Shown: positions 18,254-26,848 of the stretch, piece after piece | How the letters are laid out: every line of letters starts with the position of its first letter | Numbering within the stretch: the first letter of the stretch is position 1 | NCBI RefSeq assembly: GCF_019139535.1 | Contig: NZ_CP077073.1 | Coordinates: 5,174,501-5,238,500 of the forward strand | Source of the DNA: Pseudomonas muyukensis | GTDB taxonomy: Bacteria > Pseudomonadota > Gammaproteobacteria > Pseudomonadales > Pseudomonadaceae | Direction: 5' to 3' | DNA: 64,000 nucleotides | The notes under the pieces: generated by a model | The model's database searches: none | What the model was told of the DNA's origin: nothing | Seen by the model: the letters and a program-made list of their open reading frames with translations, nothing else | Program-made: the position numbers and the translations under genes

Positions 18254-19333
18254 ATGCGCACCCTCCTTCTCGCTCCCCTGATGCTGGCCGCCAGCGTGGC
18301 CAGCGCCGCCGACTCGGTGAAGATCTACAACTGGTCGAGCTACATCGCCCCCGACACCCTCAAGCAGTTCCAGCAGGCCACGGGCATCGTGCCTACCTAC
18401 GACGTGTTCGACAGCAACGAAACCCTCGACGGCAAGCTGATGACCGGCAACTCCGGCTACGACGTGGTGTTTCCCTCCAACCATTTCATGGCCCGGCAGA
18501 TCCAGGGCAAGGCCCTGAAGAAACTCGACAAGACGCAATTACCGAACTGGAAGAACCTCAACCCGGTGCTGCTCAAGGCGCTGGAGGTCAACGACCCGGG
18601 CAACCAGTACGGCTTCCCCTACCTGTGGGGCAGCACCGGCATCGGCTACAACATCGACAAGGTCAAGGCGGTGCTCGGCGACCATGCGCCCATCGACTCA
18701 TGGGACCTGTTCTTCAAGCCCGAATACCTCGCCAAGCTCAAGAGCTGCGGCGTGGCGGTGCTGGACAACGGCCCCGAACTGCTGCCGATCGCCCTGCACT
18801 ACCTGGGCCTGCCGCACCATAGCCAGGACCCGGCGGACTACGACAAGGCCAAGGCGTTGCTGATGCAGGTACGCCCGTACATCAGCTACTTCCACTCCTC
18901 GAAGTACACCGGCGACCTGGCCAATGGCGATGTGTGCGTGGTGGTGGGTTTCTCGGGTGACGTGCTGCAGGCGAAGAACCGTGCCGAGGAGGCGAACAAC
19001 GGGGTGAGGGTGGGCTACTCGATCCCGAAGGAAGGCGCGCCGATGTGGTTCGACATGGTCGCCATGCCGGCCGATGCGCCCAACGAGAAGGCCGGGTATG
19101 CCTACATGAACTACCTGTTGCAGCCCGAGGTGATGGCGCAGATCAGCAACTTCGTGCAGTACGCCAACGGCAACCAGCAGGCCGATGCCTTGGTGGACCC
19201 GGCGCTGAAGGGCAACACGATGATCTATCCGAGCGCGGATGTGATGGACAAGCTATATGCGCTGGAGGCGATGCCGGCGAAGATCGACCGCATTCGCACA
19301 CGCATCTGGACCAGTATCAAGGCCGGGAATTGA
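18254..19333 (+). CDS. Polyamine-type ABC substrate-binding protein (PotF/SpuD-like)
   Basis: 359 aa with a signal peptide ending at ASA-ADSV. The polyamine-binding family signatures are KIYNWSSYIAPDTL, TYDVFDSNETLDGKL, YDVVFPSNHFMARQI and YLWGSTGIGYN. No permease or ATPase gene is adjacent, so it probably works with a transporter encoded elsewhere or as a sensor for the cluster. The preceding AraC regulator, oxidase and cupin suggest uptake and oxidation of a polyamine. Confidence 0.9.
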   Translation: MRTLLLAPLMLAASVASAADSVKIYNWSSYIAPDTLKQFQQATGIVPTYDVFDSNETLDGKLMTGNSGYDVVFPSNHFMARQIQGKALKKLDKTQLPNWKNLNPVLLKALEVNDPGNQYGFPYLWGSTGIGYNIDKVKAVLGDHAPIDSWDLFFKPEYLAKLKSCGVAVLDNGPELLPIALHYLGLPHHSQDPADYDKAKALLMQVRPYISYFHSSKYTGDLANGDVCVVVGFSGDVLQAKNRAEEANNGVRVGYSIPKEGAPMWFDMVAMPADAPNEKAGYAYMNYLLQPEVMAQISNFVQYANGNQQADALVDPALKGNTMIYPSADVMDKLYALEAMPAKIDRIRTRIWTSIKAGN

Positions 19334-19353
19334 TTGCAGGCATTACGCGACCC

Positions 19354-19470
19354 CTGTAGGAGCGGCCTTGCGTCGCGAAAGGGCCGCAAAGCGGCCCCAG
19401 AATCTTTGTCTAACACTGAACCCTGGGGCCGCTACGCGACCCTTTCGCGACACGAGGCCGCTCCTACAGG
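19354..19470. repeat. Inverted REP pair
   Basis: Two REP copies in opposite orientation (19354-19398 and 19425-19470) lie between the convergent polyamine-binding gene and prfC. Both have the GGAGCGGCCTTG core and the CGCGAAAGGG/CCCTTTCGCG palindrome. They form a BIME-like hairpin pair that probably marks the 3' ends of both transcripts. Confidence 0.9.
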
Positions 19471-19491
19471 GTCAAGTGCAGGCCTGCTGGA

Positions 19492-21075
<1,584 letters not shown>

Positions 21076-21170
21076 GGGAAATCGCCTGACTGGGGATTCA
21101 AAAAGGGGCGATATCATACCTGAAGTCGGGGCTCGGGCCAAAATCTGCTGAACCAGAGGCGCTCGTTCCG

Positions 21171-21263
21171 GCCTCTTCGCGGGTAAACCCGCTCCTACAG
21201 GTACTGCACAAGACTCAAGGACTGTGGAAATCCTGTAGGAGCGGGTTTACCCGCGAAAGGGCC
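21171..21263. repeat. Inverted repeat pair of a second REP type
   Basis: Two inverted copies share the core GTAGGAGCGGGTTTACCCGCGAA (half at 21171-21204, half at 21235-21263). It differs from the common REP of this window: the stem is GCGGGTTTACCCGC and no GGCCTTGTGTCGCG centre is present. It lies 5' of prfC, between prfC and the OpuC-like operon. Confidence 0.8.
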
Positions 21264-21299
21264 AGTGATCGCTCAAGCATCTGCCTGGTCACGACAAAT

Positions 21300-21612
21300 G
21301 GCTACAAAGCAGTGTTTTCAATGCCTAGAGCGCATTAATCCGTAATTTTTTCTCGATGTATTTCCATCTTTCCAGTGATTAACACTGGCCAAATGCCGCC
21401 TCGAATGGGAACCTTTCCCTTCACGGAGACGTCCACTCCCCTGCAACCCGCTTCGGTTCAGGGCTGGTTTCACCTGCTTCACGAGCCCGACGGGGTTCGG
21501 CTCATGGCCTGATGCCACGCATCGCGCTGCTACTCGCGACCACGCTGCCCGCCGCCAGGAATGGCCGGCCGCACGGGGGTGTGATCGCCGACTATAAAAA
21601 AGGAGTCCGCCT
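21300..21612 (+). promoter_or_regulatory. Structured leader before the OpuC-like operon
   Basis: There is no gene I can support in this ~310-base stretch. It holds a row of hairpins: CCAGTG/CACTGG (21372-21388), GGGA/TCCC around 21408-21420, CTGCAACC/GGTTCAG with one bulge (21441-21461) and GAGCC/GGCTC (21483-21503). The last 60 bases lead to the AAAAAAGGAG ribosome site at 21596-21604. The spacing looks like a structured 5' untranslated RNA, but it matches no riboswitch class I know. Confidence 0.4.
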
Positions 21613-22326
21613 GTGGCTGCACGCTACGGAAAAGGGCTGTTGGGATGGGCCGCCGTGCTCGTCATCCTGGCCCTGCTGGTCCACTGGATCGGCATCGACA
21701 CGATCGCGCGCTATCGCGACGATCTTGGTTTCTACCTGCAAGCGCACCTGGTCCTGGTGCTGGCTTCGATGGCGGCGGCACTGGCCGTGGGCATCCCCGC
21801 CGGCATCGCCTTGAGTCGACCGCAACGGGTCGACAAAGCCGAACGCTTCATGCAGTTTTTCAACGTAGGCAACACCATCCCTCCCCTGGCCGTCCTGGCC
21901 ATCGCCCTGAGTATCCTGGGCATCGGCGCAGGTCCTGCGATCTTCGCGCTGTTCCTCGCCTCCCTGCTGCCCATCGTGCGCAACACCTACGAAGGCCTGA
22001 AGAACGTCCCCGCCGCGCTCAAGGAAGCCGCCACCGGCATCGGCATGACCCCGCGCCAGCAGCTGTGGCAGGTGGAACTGCCCAATGCCGTGCCGATCAT
22101 CGTCGGCGGCGTGCGCGTGGCCCTGGCACTGAACGTCGGCACCGCGCCCCTGGCATTCCTGATCGGCGCCAACAGCCTGGGCAGCCTGATCTTCCCCGGC
22201 ATCGCCCTGAACAACCAGCCGCAACTGTTGCTCGGCGCCGCGTGCACAGCGCTGCTGGCCCTGGTGCTGGATGCCCTGGTGAGCTTCTCCAGCAAACGCT
22301 GGCTGGAACGCGGCCTGGCCGGATAA
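21613..22326 (+). CDS. Osmoprotectant ABC transporter permease (OpuC-like)
   Basis: 237 aa from a GTG at 21613, with AAAAAAGGAG upstream. About six membrane helices and the binding-protein-dependent permease signature EAATGIGMTPRQQLWQVELPN are visible, as in glycine-betaine/carnitine/choline (OpuC/ProW-like) permeases. It is the first of four genes packed with 13 bases or less between them. It probably pairs with the second permease at 23248 to form the channel. Confidence 0.88.
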   Translation: MAARYGKGLLGWAAVLVILALLVHWIGIDTIARYRDDLGFYLQAHLVLVLASMAAALAVGIPAGIALSRPQRVDKAERFMQFFNVGNTIPPLAVLAIALSILGIGAGPAIFALFLASLLPIVRNTYEGLKNVPAALKEAATGIGMTPRQQLWQVELPNAVPIIVGGVRVALALNVGTAPLAFLIGANSLGSLIFPGIALNNQPQLLLGAACTALLALVLDALVSFSSKRWLERGLAG

Positions 22327-22339
22327 CAAGAGGGAACCC

Positions 22340-23251
22340 ATGAAAAGAATCATCGCCTTGCTGCTGGGCGCGGCCCTGCTATACGCAGGATTTGCCCAGG
22401 CAGCGGAAAAACCGCTGGTACGCATCGGCGCGCGGGTGTTCACCGAACAGACCGTGCTCGCCGAAATCACCGCCCAATACCTGCGCGCCAATGGCTTCGA
22501 GGTGCGCGTGACCAGCGGCCTTGGCAGCAACATCGCGCGCCAGGCCCAGGAGACCGGCCAGCTCGACCTGATGTGGGAATACACCGGCGTCTCGCTGGTG
22601 TCGTACAACCACATCGACGAGCGCATGCCCGACGCCGAAGCCACCTATGCCCGGGTCAAGGCCCTGGATGCGCAGAAGGGCCTCATCTGGCTGGCTCCGT
22701 CGCGCTTCAGCAACACCTATGCCCTGGGCCTGCCCAAAGCGGTCGCCGCCGCCTACCCGCAGATCAACTCGATCAGCGACCTCAACCAGGTGCTGCGTGA
22801 CGAACACCAGCGCCCCCACCTGGTGGCGCTGGACACCGAGTTCGCCAACCGCCCCGATGGCCTGGTCGGCCTGCGCGAGCTGTACGGCCTGCCGCTGGAC
22901 CGCCGCAACATCCGCCAGATGGACGGCGGCCTGGTGTACACCGCCATGCGCAACAACCAGGTATTCGCCGGGCTGGTGTACACCACCGACGGCCGCCTGA
23001 ACGCCTTCGACCTCAAGCTGCTGGAAGACGACAAGCACTACTTCCCCGACTACACCGCCGCCCCGGTCGTGCGCAAGGCCGTGCTCGACGCCCACCCACA
23101 GCTGGCAGGGCTGCTCAAGCCGCTGGCCGAACGACTGGACGACCAGACCATGCGCCAGCTCAACGCCCAGGTCGATGTCGAGCACCAGAGCCCGACCCGG
23201 GTAGCCGCCGCCTTCCTGCGCGAGCATTCACTCAGCGAGGTGCAGCCATGA
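22340..23251 (+). CDS. Osmoprotectant ABC substrate-binding protein (OpuCC/ProX-like)
   Basis: 303 aa with a signal peptide ending near AQA-AEKP. The OpuAC-type core is visible: GARVFTEQTVLAEITAQYL, SGLGSNIARQAQETGQ, MWEYTGVSLVSYNH and NSISDLNQVL. It has no lipobox cysteine, so it is predicted to be periplasmic. It likely binds a quaternary amine such as betaine, choline or carnitine. It overlaps the second permease by ATGA. Confidence 0.9.
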   Translation: MKRIIALLLGAALLYAGFAQAAEKPLVRIGARVFTEQTVLAEITAQYLRANGFEVRVTSGLGSNIARQAQETGQLDLMWEYTGVSLVSYNHIDERMPDAEATYARVKALDAQKGLIWLAPSRFSNTYALGLPKAVAAAYPQINSISDLNQVLRDEHQRPHLVALDTEFANRPDGLVGLRELYGLPLDRRNIRQMDGGLVYTAMRNNQVFAGLVYTTDGRLNAFDLKLLEDDKHYFPDYTAAPVVRKAVLDAHPQLAGLLKPLAERLDDQTMRQLNAQVDVEHQSPTRVAAAFLREHSLSEVQP

Positions 23252-23901
23252 ACCTGCTCGACACCTTCGCCCACCTCGACTGGGCCCAGGTCCTGCAACT
23301 GACCGGCCAGCACATCACCCTGGTCGGCATCGCCGTGGGCCTGGCCATCGTCGTCGGCGTGCCGCTGGGCATCCTGATGACCCGCTTCCCTGTGTTCGCC
23401 GGCCCCCTGCAGGCCAGCGCCACGGTGCTGCTGACCATCCCCTCGATCGCCCTGTTCGGCCTGCTGCTGCCGTTCTACTCCAAGTTCGGCCAGGGCCTCG
23501 GCCCGCTGCCGGCGATCACCGCGGTGTTCCTGTATTCGCTGCTGCCGATCCTGCGCAACACCTACCTGGCCCTGACCAACGTCGAGCCTGGCATCCGCGA
23601 AGCCGCCCGCGGCATCGGCATGACCTTCGGCCAGCGCCTGCGCATGGTCGAGCTGCCCATCGCGGTGCCGGTGATCCTCGCCGGGGTGCGCACCGCCGTG
23701 GTGATGAACATCGGCGTGATGACCATCGCCGCCACCATCGGCGCCGGTGGCCTGGGCGTGCTCATCCTCACCGCCATCAGCCGCAGCGACATGTCGATGC
23801 TGCTGGTCGGCGCCGTGCTGGTCAGCCTGCTGGCGATCATCGCCGACCTGCTCCTGCAAACCCTGCAACGTGCCCTGACTCCGGAAGGACTGCGCTCATG
23901 A
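23248..23901 (+). CDS. Osmoprotectant ABC transporter permease (second)
   Basis: 217 aa. It has six predicted membrane helices and the permease motif EAARGIGMTFGQRLRMVELPI. Start and stop overlap the neighbouring genes by 4 bases each, so translation is coupled. It is a paralogue of the permease at 21613, and the two probably form a heterodimer in the inner membrane. Confidence 0.9.
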   Translation: MNLLDTFAHLDWAQVLQLTGQHITLVGIAVGLAIVVGVPLGILMTRFPVFAGPLQASATVLLTIPSIALFGLLLPFYSKFGQGLGPLPAITAVFLYSLLPILRNTYLALTNVEPGIREAARGIGMTFGQRLRMVELPIAVPVILAGVRTAVVMNIGVMTIAATIGAGGLGVLILTAISRSDMSMLLVGAVLVSLLAIIADLLLQTLQRALTPEGLRS

Positions 23902-25055
23902 TCGAATTGAAGAACCTCAGCAAGACCTTCAACGTCAACGGCAAGGACGTCAAAGCCGTCGACTCGGTAAGCCTCACCGTCAACGAAGGTGAGATCTGCG
24001 TGTTCCTCGGCCCCTCGGGCTGTGGCAAGAGCACCACGCTGAAGATGATCAACCGCCTGATCACCCCCAGCGGCGGCCAGGTGTTCATCAACGGCGAGGA
24101 CACCACCGGCCTGGACGAGGTGACGCTGCGCCGGCACATCGGTTATGTGATCCAGCAGATCGGCCTGTTCCCCAACATGACCATCGAGGAGAACATCACC
24201 GTGGTGCCGCGCCTGCTGGGCTGGGACAAGCAGCGTTGCCACGACCGCGCCCGCGAGCTGATGAGCATGATCAAGCTCGAGCCCAAGCAGTACCTGCAAC
24301 GCTACCCACGCGAGTTGTCCGGCGGCCAGCAGCAACGCATCGGCGTGATCCGCGCCCTGGCTGCCGAAGCGCCGGTGCTGCTGATGGACGAGCCGTTCGG
24401 TGCGGTCGACCCGATCAACCGCGAGATGATCCAGAACGAATTCTTCGAGATGCAGCGGGCACTGAACAAGACCGTGATCATGGTCAGCCACGATATCGAC
24501 GAGGCGATCAAGCTCGGCGACAAGATCGCCATCTTCCGCGCGGGCCGGCTGTTGCAGCTGGACCATCCGGACACCCTGCTGGCGCACCCGGTGGACGATT
24601 TCGTGAGCAATTTCGTCGGCCAGGACAGCACGTTGAAACGCCTGTTGCTGGTGCGGGCCGAGGATGCCGCGGACAACGCGCCATCGGTGAGCCCGCAAAC
24701 CCCGGTGAGCGATGCGCTGGAACTGTTGGACGAGCATGACCGCCGCTACGTGGTGGTCACCGATGGGCAGAACAAGGCGCTGGGTTACGTGCGCCGGCGC
24801 GACATGCACCGCCAGCAGGGGACCTGCGGCGATTTCCTGCGTCCGTTCAATGCCACCGCAGCCCATGACGAGCACCTGCGCATCCTGCTGTCGCGGATGT
24901 ACGAGTTCAACCGGGCCTGGTTGCCGGTGCTGGATGCCGAGCAGGTGTTCCTCGGCGAGGTGACGCAGGAGTCGATTGCGGCGTACCTGAGTTCTGGGCG
25001 CTCGCGGGGGGCGAAAACCAGTATCGTGTCGCCTGCCGAAGCCGTGACCTCCTGA
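23898..25055 (+). CDS. Osmoprotectant ABC transporter ATP-binding protein (CBS domains)
   Basis: 385 aa. Walker A is GPSGCGKS, the signature is LSGGQQQRIGVIRAL, and Walker B is VLLMDEPFGAVD, as in OpuCA/OpuAA. About 120 C-terminal residues carry a CBS-type region (SDALELLDEHDRRYVVVTD and RGAKTSIVSPAEAV near the end). In the family this region senses ionic strength or nucleotides. It is the last gene of the operon; the REP array starts about 9 bases after the stop. Confidence 0.93.
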   Translation: MIELKNLSKTFNVNGKDVKAVDSVSLTVNEGEICVFLGPSGCGKSTTLKMINRLITPSGGQVFINGEDTTGLDEVTLRRHIGYVIQQIGLFPNMTIEENITVVPRLLGWDKQRCHDRARELMSMIKLEPKQYLQRYPRELSGGQQQRIGVIRALAAEAPVLLMDEPFGAVDPINREMIQNEFFEMQRALNKTVIMVSHDIDEAIKLGDKIAIFRAGRLLQLDHPDTLLAHPVDDFVSNFVGQDSTLKRLLLVRAEDAADNAPSVSPQTPVSDALELLDEHDRRYVVVTDGQNKALGYVRRRDMHRQQGTCGDFLRPFNATAAHDEHLRILLSRMYEFNRAWLPVLDAEQVFLGEVTQESIAAYLSSGRSRGAKTSIVSPAEAVTS

Positions 25056-25063
25056 TAGAAAGC

Positions 25064-25364
25064 CGGGGCCGCTGTGCGGCCCATCGCGACACAAGGCCGC
25101 TCCTACAAGTACTGCGCCGCCCTGAAGGCTGCTGCCGTACCTGTAGGAGCGGCCTTGTGTCGCGAAAGGGGCGCAAAGCGCCCCCGGCAACCCCGAATCA
25201 GCCCCCGCCCACAAACACGGCGCCGCCCTGAAGACTGATGCCGTACCTGTAGGAGCGGCCTTGTGTCGCGAAAGGGGCGCAAAGCGCCCCCGGCAATCCC
25301 GAATCAGCCCCCGCCCACAAACACGGCGCCGACCTGAAGGCTGATGCCGTACCTGTAGGAGCGG
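25064..25364. repeat. Left part of 106-bp direct REP array, up to the IS
   Basis: After an inverted REP (25064-25106), plus-oriented REP heads begin at 25141, 25247 and 25353, 106 bases apart. The spacer between them reads CGGCAACCCCGAATCAGCCC... and is nearly the same each time. The third copy is cut at 25367 by the insertion element. See also the right part at 26595-26848. Confidence 0.9.
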
Positions 25365-25367
25365 CCT
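25365..25367. repeat. Left target-site duplication (CCT)
   Basis: CCT lies just before the insertion element and repeats at 26592-26594 just after it. Removing the element and one CCT restores an intact REP head (GCGGCCTTGTGTCG). The 3-base duplication fits the IS3 family. Confidence 0.85.
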
Positions 25368-25407
25368 TGTAGTGGTCCAGTTTTTTTGGACCACGACGTA
25401 GGAGCTT

Positions 25408-26241
25408 TTAGGCCGCCAGCTCCTCAAAAGTAGCTGGTGGCAGATCGTTCGAAGCGTAGTGACAGCGGTGATGGTTGTAGTGAGCAATAAACTCCATCAC
25501 ATCTTTCTCCGCCTCTCTGTGATTTGTATAACCATCCTCCGGTACCCAGTCCTGCTTCAACGTCCTGAAGTAGCGTTCTACAACGGCGTTATCCCAGCAA
25601 TTGGCTCGTCGGCTCATGCTCTGCACGATACTCTTTTCAGCCAAATACCCTACAAAACGATCAGAGGTGTACTGACACCCTGGTCAGAATGAAACATCAA
25701 TCCAGAACCCGGTTTGCGCAGGGCAACAGCTAACCGCAAGGCCCGGAGCGAGAGATCGGTATCAGCTGTTTTCGAACAGGCCCAACCCACGATCCGGCGG
25801 GGAAAACAGGTCCATCACCACTGCCATGTACAGCCAGCGTCCACCTGCCCGTATGTAGGTGATATCTCCCGCCCACCGCACGTTGGGATGCACGGGGTTG
25901 AAGCGGCGATCCAGGAGATTGGCAGCTGTAGGGGCTGGTTTCGTGGCTCGCCGATAATGCGCGTAGCGCGGGCGTTTCCAGTGCAGATCCAGCCTCTTCA
26001 TCAAGCTACGCATGCGATAGCGCCCGACCGCAAACCCTTTTTTTCGCAGTTCCTTGGAAAAACCTCGACTACCCAAAGCACCGCGAAATGTCCTGTGCAA
26101 TTGGCGTATTTCCTTTTCCAGGCGTCGCTCAATGGGCTTGATCAGCCGAGGCTTACGGCTCGCGTAGTGACTGCTACGTGGCACGCTCAGAAGTCGACAC
26201 AAATGACGCGTGGACAGTCGGCCCTTGAGCCGTGCGATCAC
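25408..26241 (-). pseudogene. IS3-family OrfB (DDE transposase), two frameshifts
   Basis: Pieces of the rve-type integrase core are readable in different frames. The first (25762-26241) has WAGDITYIRAGGRWLYMAVVMD, holding the first catalytic Asp. An extra C in a CCCC run near 25796-25800 then throws the frame to a stop. The middle stretch reads RRIVGWACSKTADTDLSLRALR and SDQG in the second frame. A missing base near 25680 returns the last part (25408-25644), NAVVERYFRTLKQ, with the catalytic Glu. Two indels break the gene. A single sequencing error could explain one of them but hardly both. Confidence 0.8.
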
Positions 26242-26534
26242 TTTCTTCGGCAGAACAGTGCCCTCAGATGAGAGGGCAACTGCTTTTTTAGAACGTCGTT
26301 CTCGGCCTCCAGCAGCTCTAGTCTGGCCTTCAGTGAATCAATGAGTTCCTGGTCTTGAGGCCGAGTCGTTTGCGTGGCTCCTTCATGCTCCTTGCGCCAT
26401 GCTCGAACCCAGCGTCGCAGGGCTGTAGGCCCTACTCCCATCTGCTCACATGCCTTGGGCACGGAGTAGTTCATTTCCACGACTAAGCGAACAGCTTCGG
26501 CCTTTTCTTCAGCAGGAACGTTACGAAAACCCAT
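26238..26534 (-). CDS. IS3-family OrfA (transposase N-terminal HTH)
   Basis: 98 aa. The N-terminus (NVPAEEKAEAVRLVVEMNYSV) and ALRRWVRAWRKEHEG form the DNA-binding helix-turn-helix. The C-terminal leucine heptads (LIDSLKARLELLEAENDVLKK) are the usual coiled coil that mediates dimer formation. Near the end is an A AAA AAG slip site (26283-26289) followed by a GCCCTC/GAGGGC hairpin, which would shift ribosomes by -1 into OrfB. The frame is intact. Confidence 0.85.
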   Translation of the reverse strand: MGFRNVPAEEKAEAVRLVVEMNYSVPKACEQMGVGPTALRRWVRAWRKEHEGATQTTRPQDQELIDSLKARLELLEAENDVLKKQLPSHLRALFCRRK

Positions 26535-26591
26535 GATGCGTCCTTAGGTTGATGCTCCTACATCATGGTCCAAAAACATTGAGCCACAACA

Positions 26592-26594
26592 CCT
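26592..26594. repeat. Right target-site duplication (CCT)
   Basis: Second copy of the CCT found at 25365-25367; it directly follows the right end of the insertion element (CACAACA). Confidence 0.85.
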
Positions 26595-26848
26595 TGTGTC
26601 GCGAAAGGGGCGCAAAGCGCCCCCGGCAACCTCGAATCAGCCCCCGCCCACAAACACGGCGCCGCCCTGAAGGCTGCTGCCGTACCTGTAGGAGCGGCCT
26701 TGTGTCGCGAAAGGGGCGCAAAGCGCCCCCGGCAACCCCAAATCAGCCCCCGCCCACAAACACGGCGCCGACCTGAAGGCTGATGCCGTACCTGTAGGAG
26801 CGGCCTTGTGTCGCGAAAGGGGCGCAAAGCGCCCCCGGCAATCGCGAA
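26595..26848. repeat. Right part of 106-bp direct REP array
   Basis: It continues the interrupted copy, then plus-oriented REP heads start at 26686 and 26792, again 106 bases apart. In total the array has five units. The last unit ends at the fecA-like gene, whose stop codon uses the repeat's own AATCAG bases. All units point the same way, unlike the usual inverted BIME pairs. Confidence 0.9.

Larger units (their letters stand above)
25368..26591 (-). mobile_element. IS3-family insertion sequence, 1,224 bp
   Basis: The ends are imperfect inverted repeats: left TGTAGTGGTCCAG... (25368-25405) and right, read inward from 26591, TGTTGTGGCTCAATG.... Both continue into a shared TTTTTGGACCA and reach GTAGGAGC. 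They start with TG and end with CA as in IS3. Two overlapping minus-strand frames encode OrfA (26238-26534) and OrfB (25408-26241). It sits inside the third unit of a REP array with a CCT duplication. The transposase reading frame is damaged, so this copy is probably inactive alone. A specific IS name is not assigned. Confidence 0.9.

Noticed and set aside
21318..21518. 66-codon minus-strand frame before the OpuC-like operon
   Set aside because: It overlaps the row of hairpins, has no ribosome site and its product has no features of a protein. I see structured RNA as likelier.
25064..26848. Possible composite transposon carrying the fec operon
   Set aside because: Only one IS copy is present, with its own CCT duplication in the REP array; no second copy flanks the fec genes.
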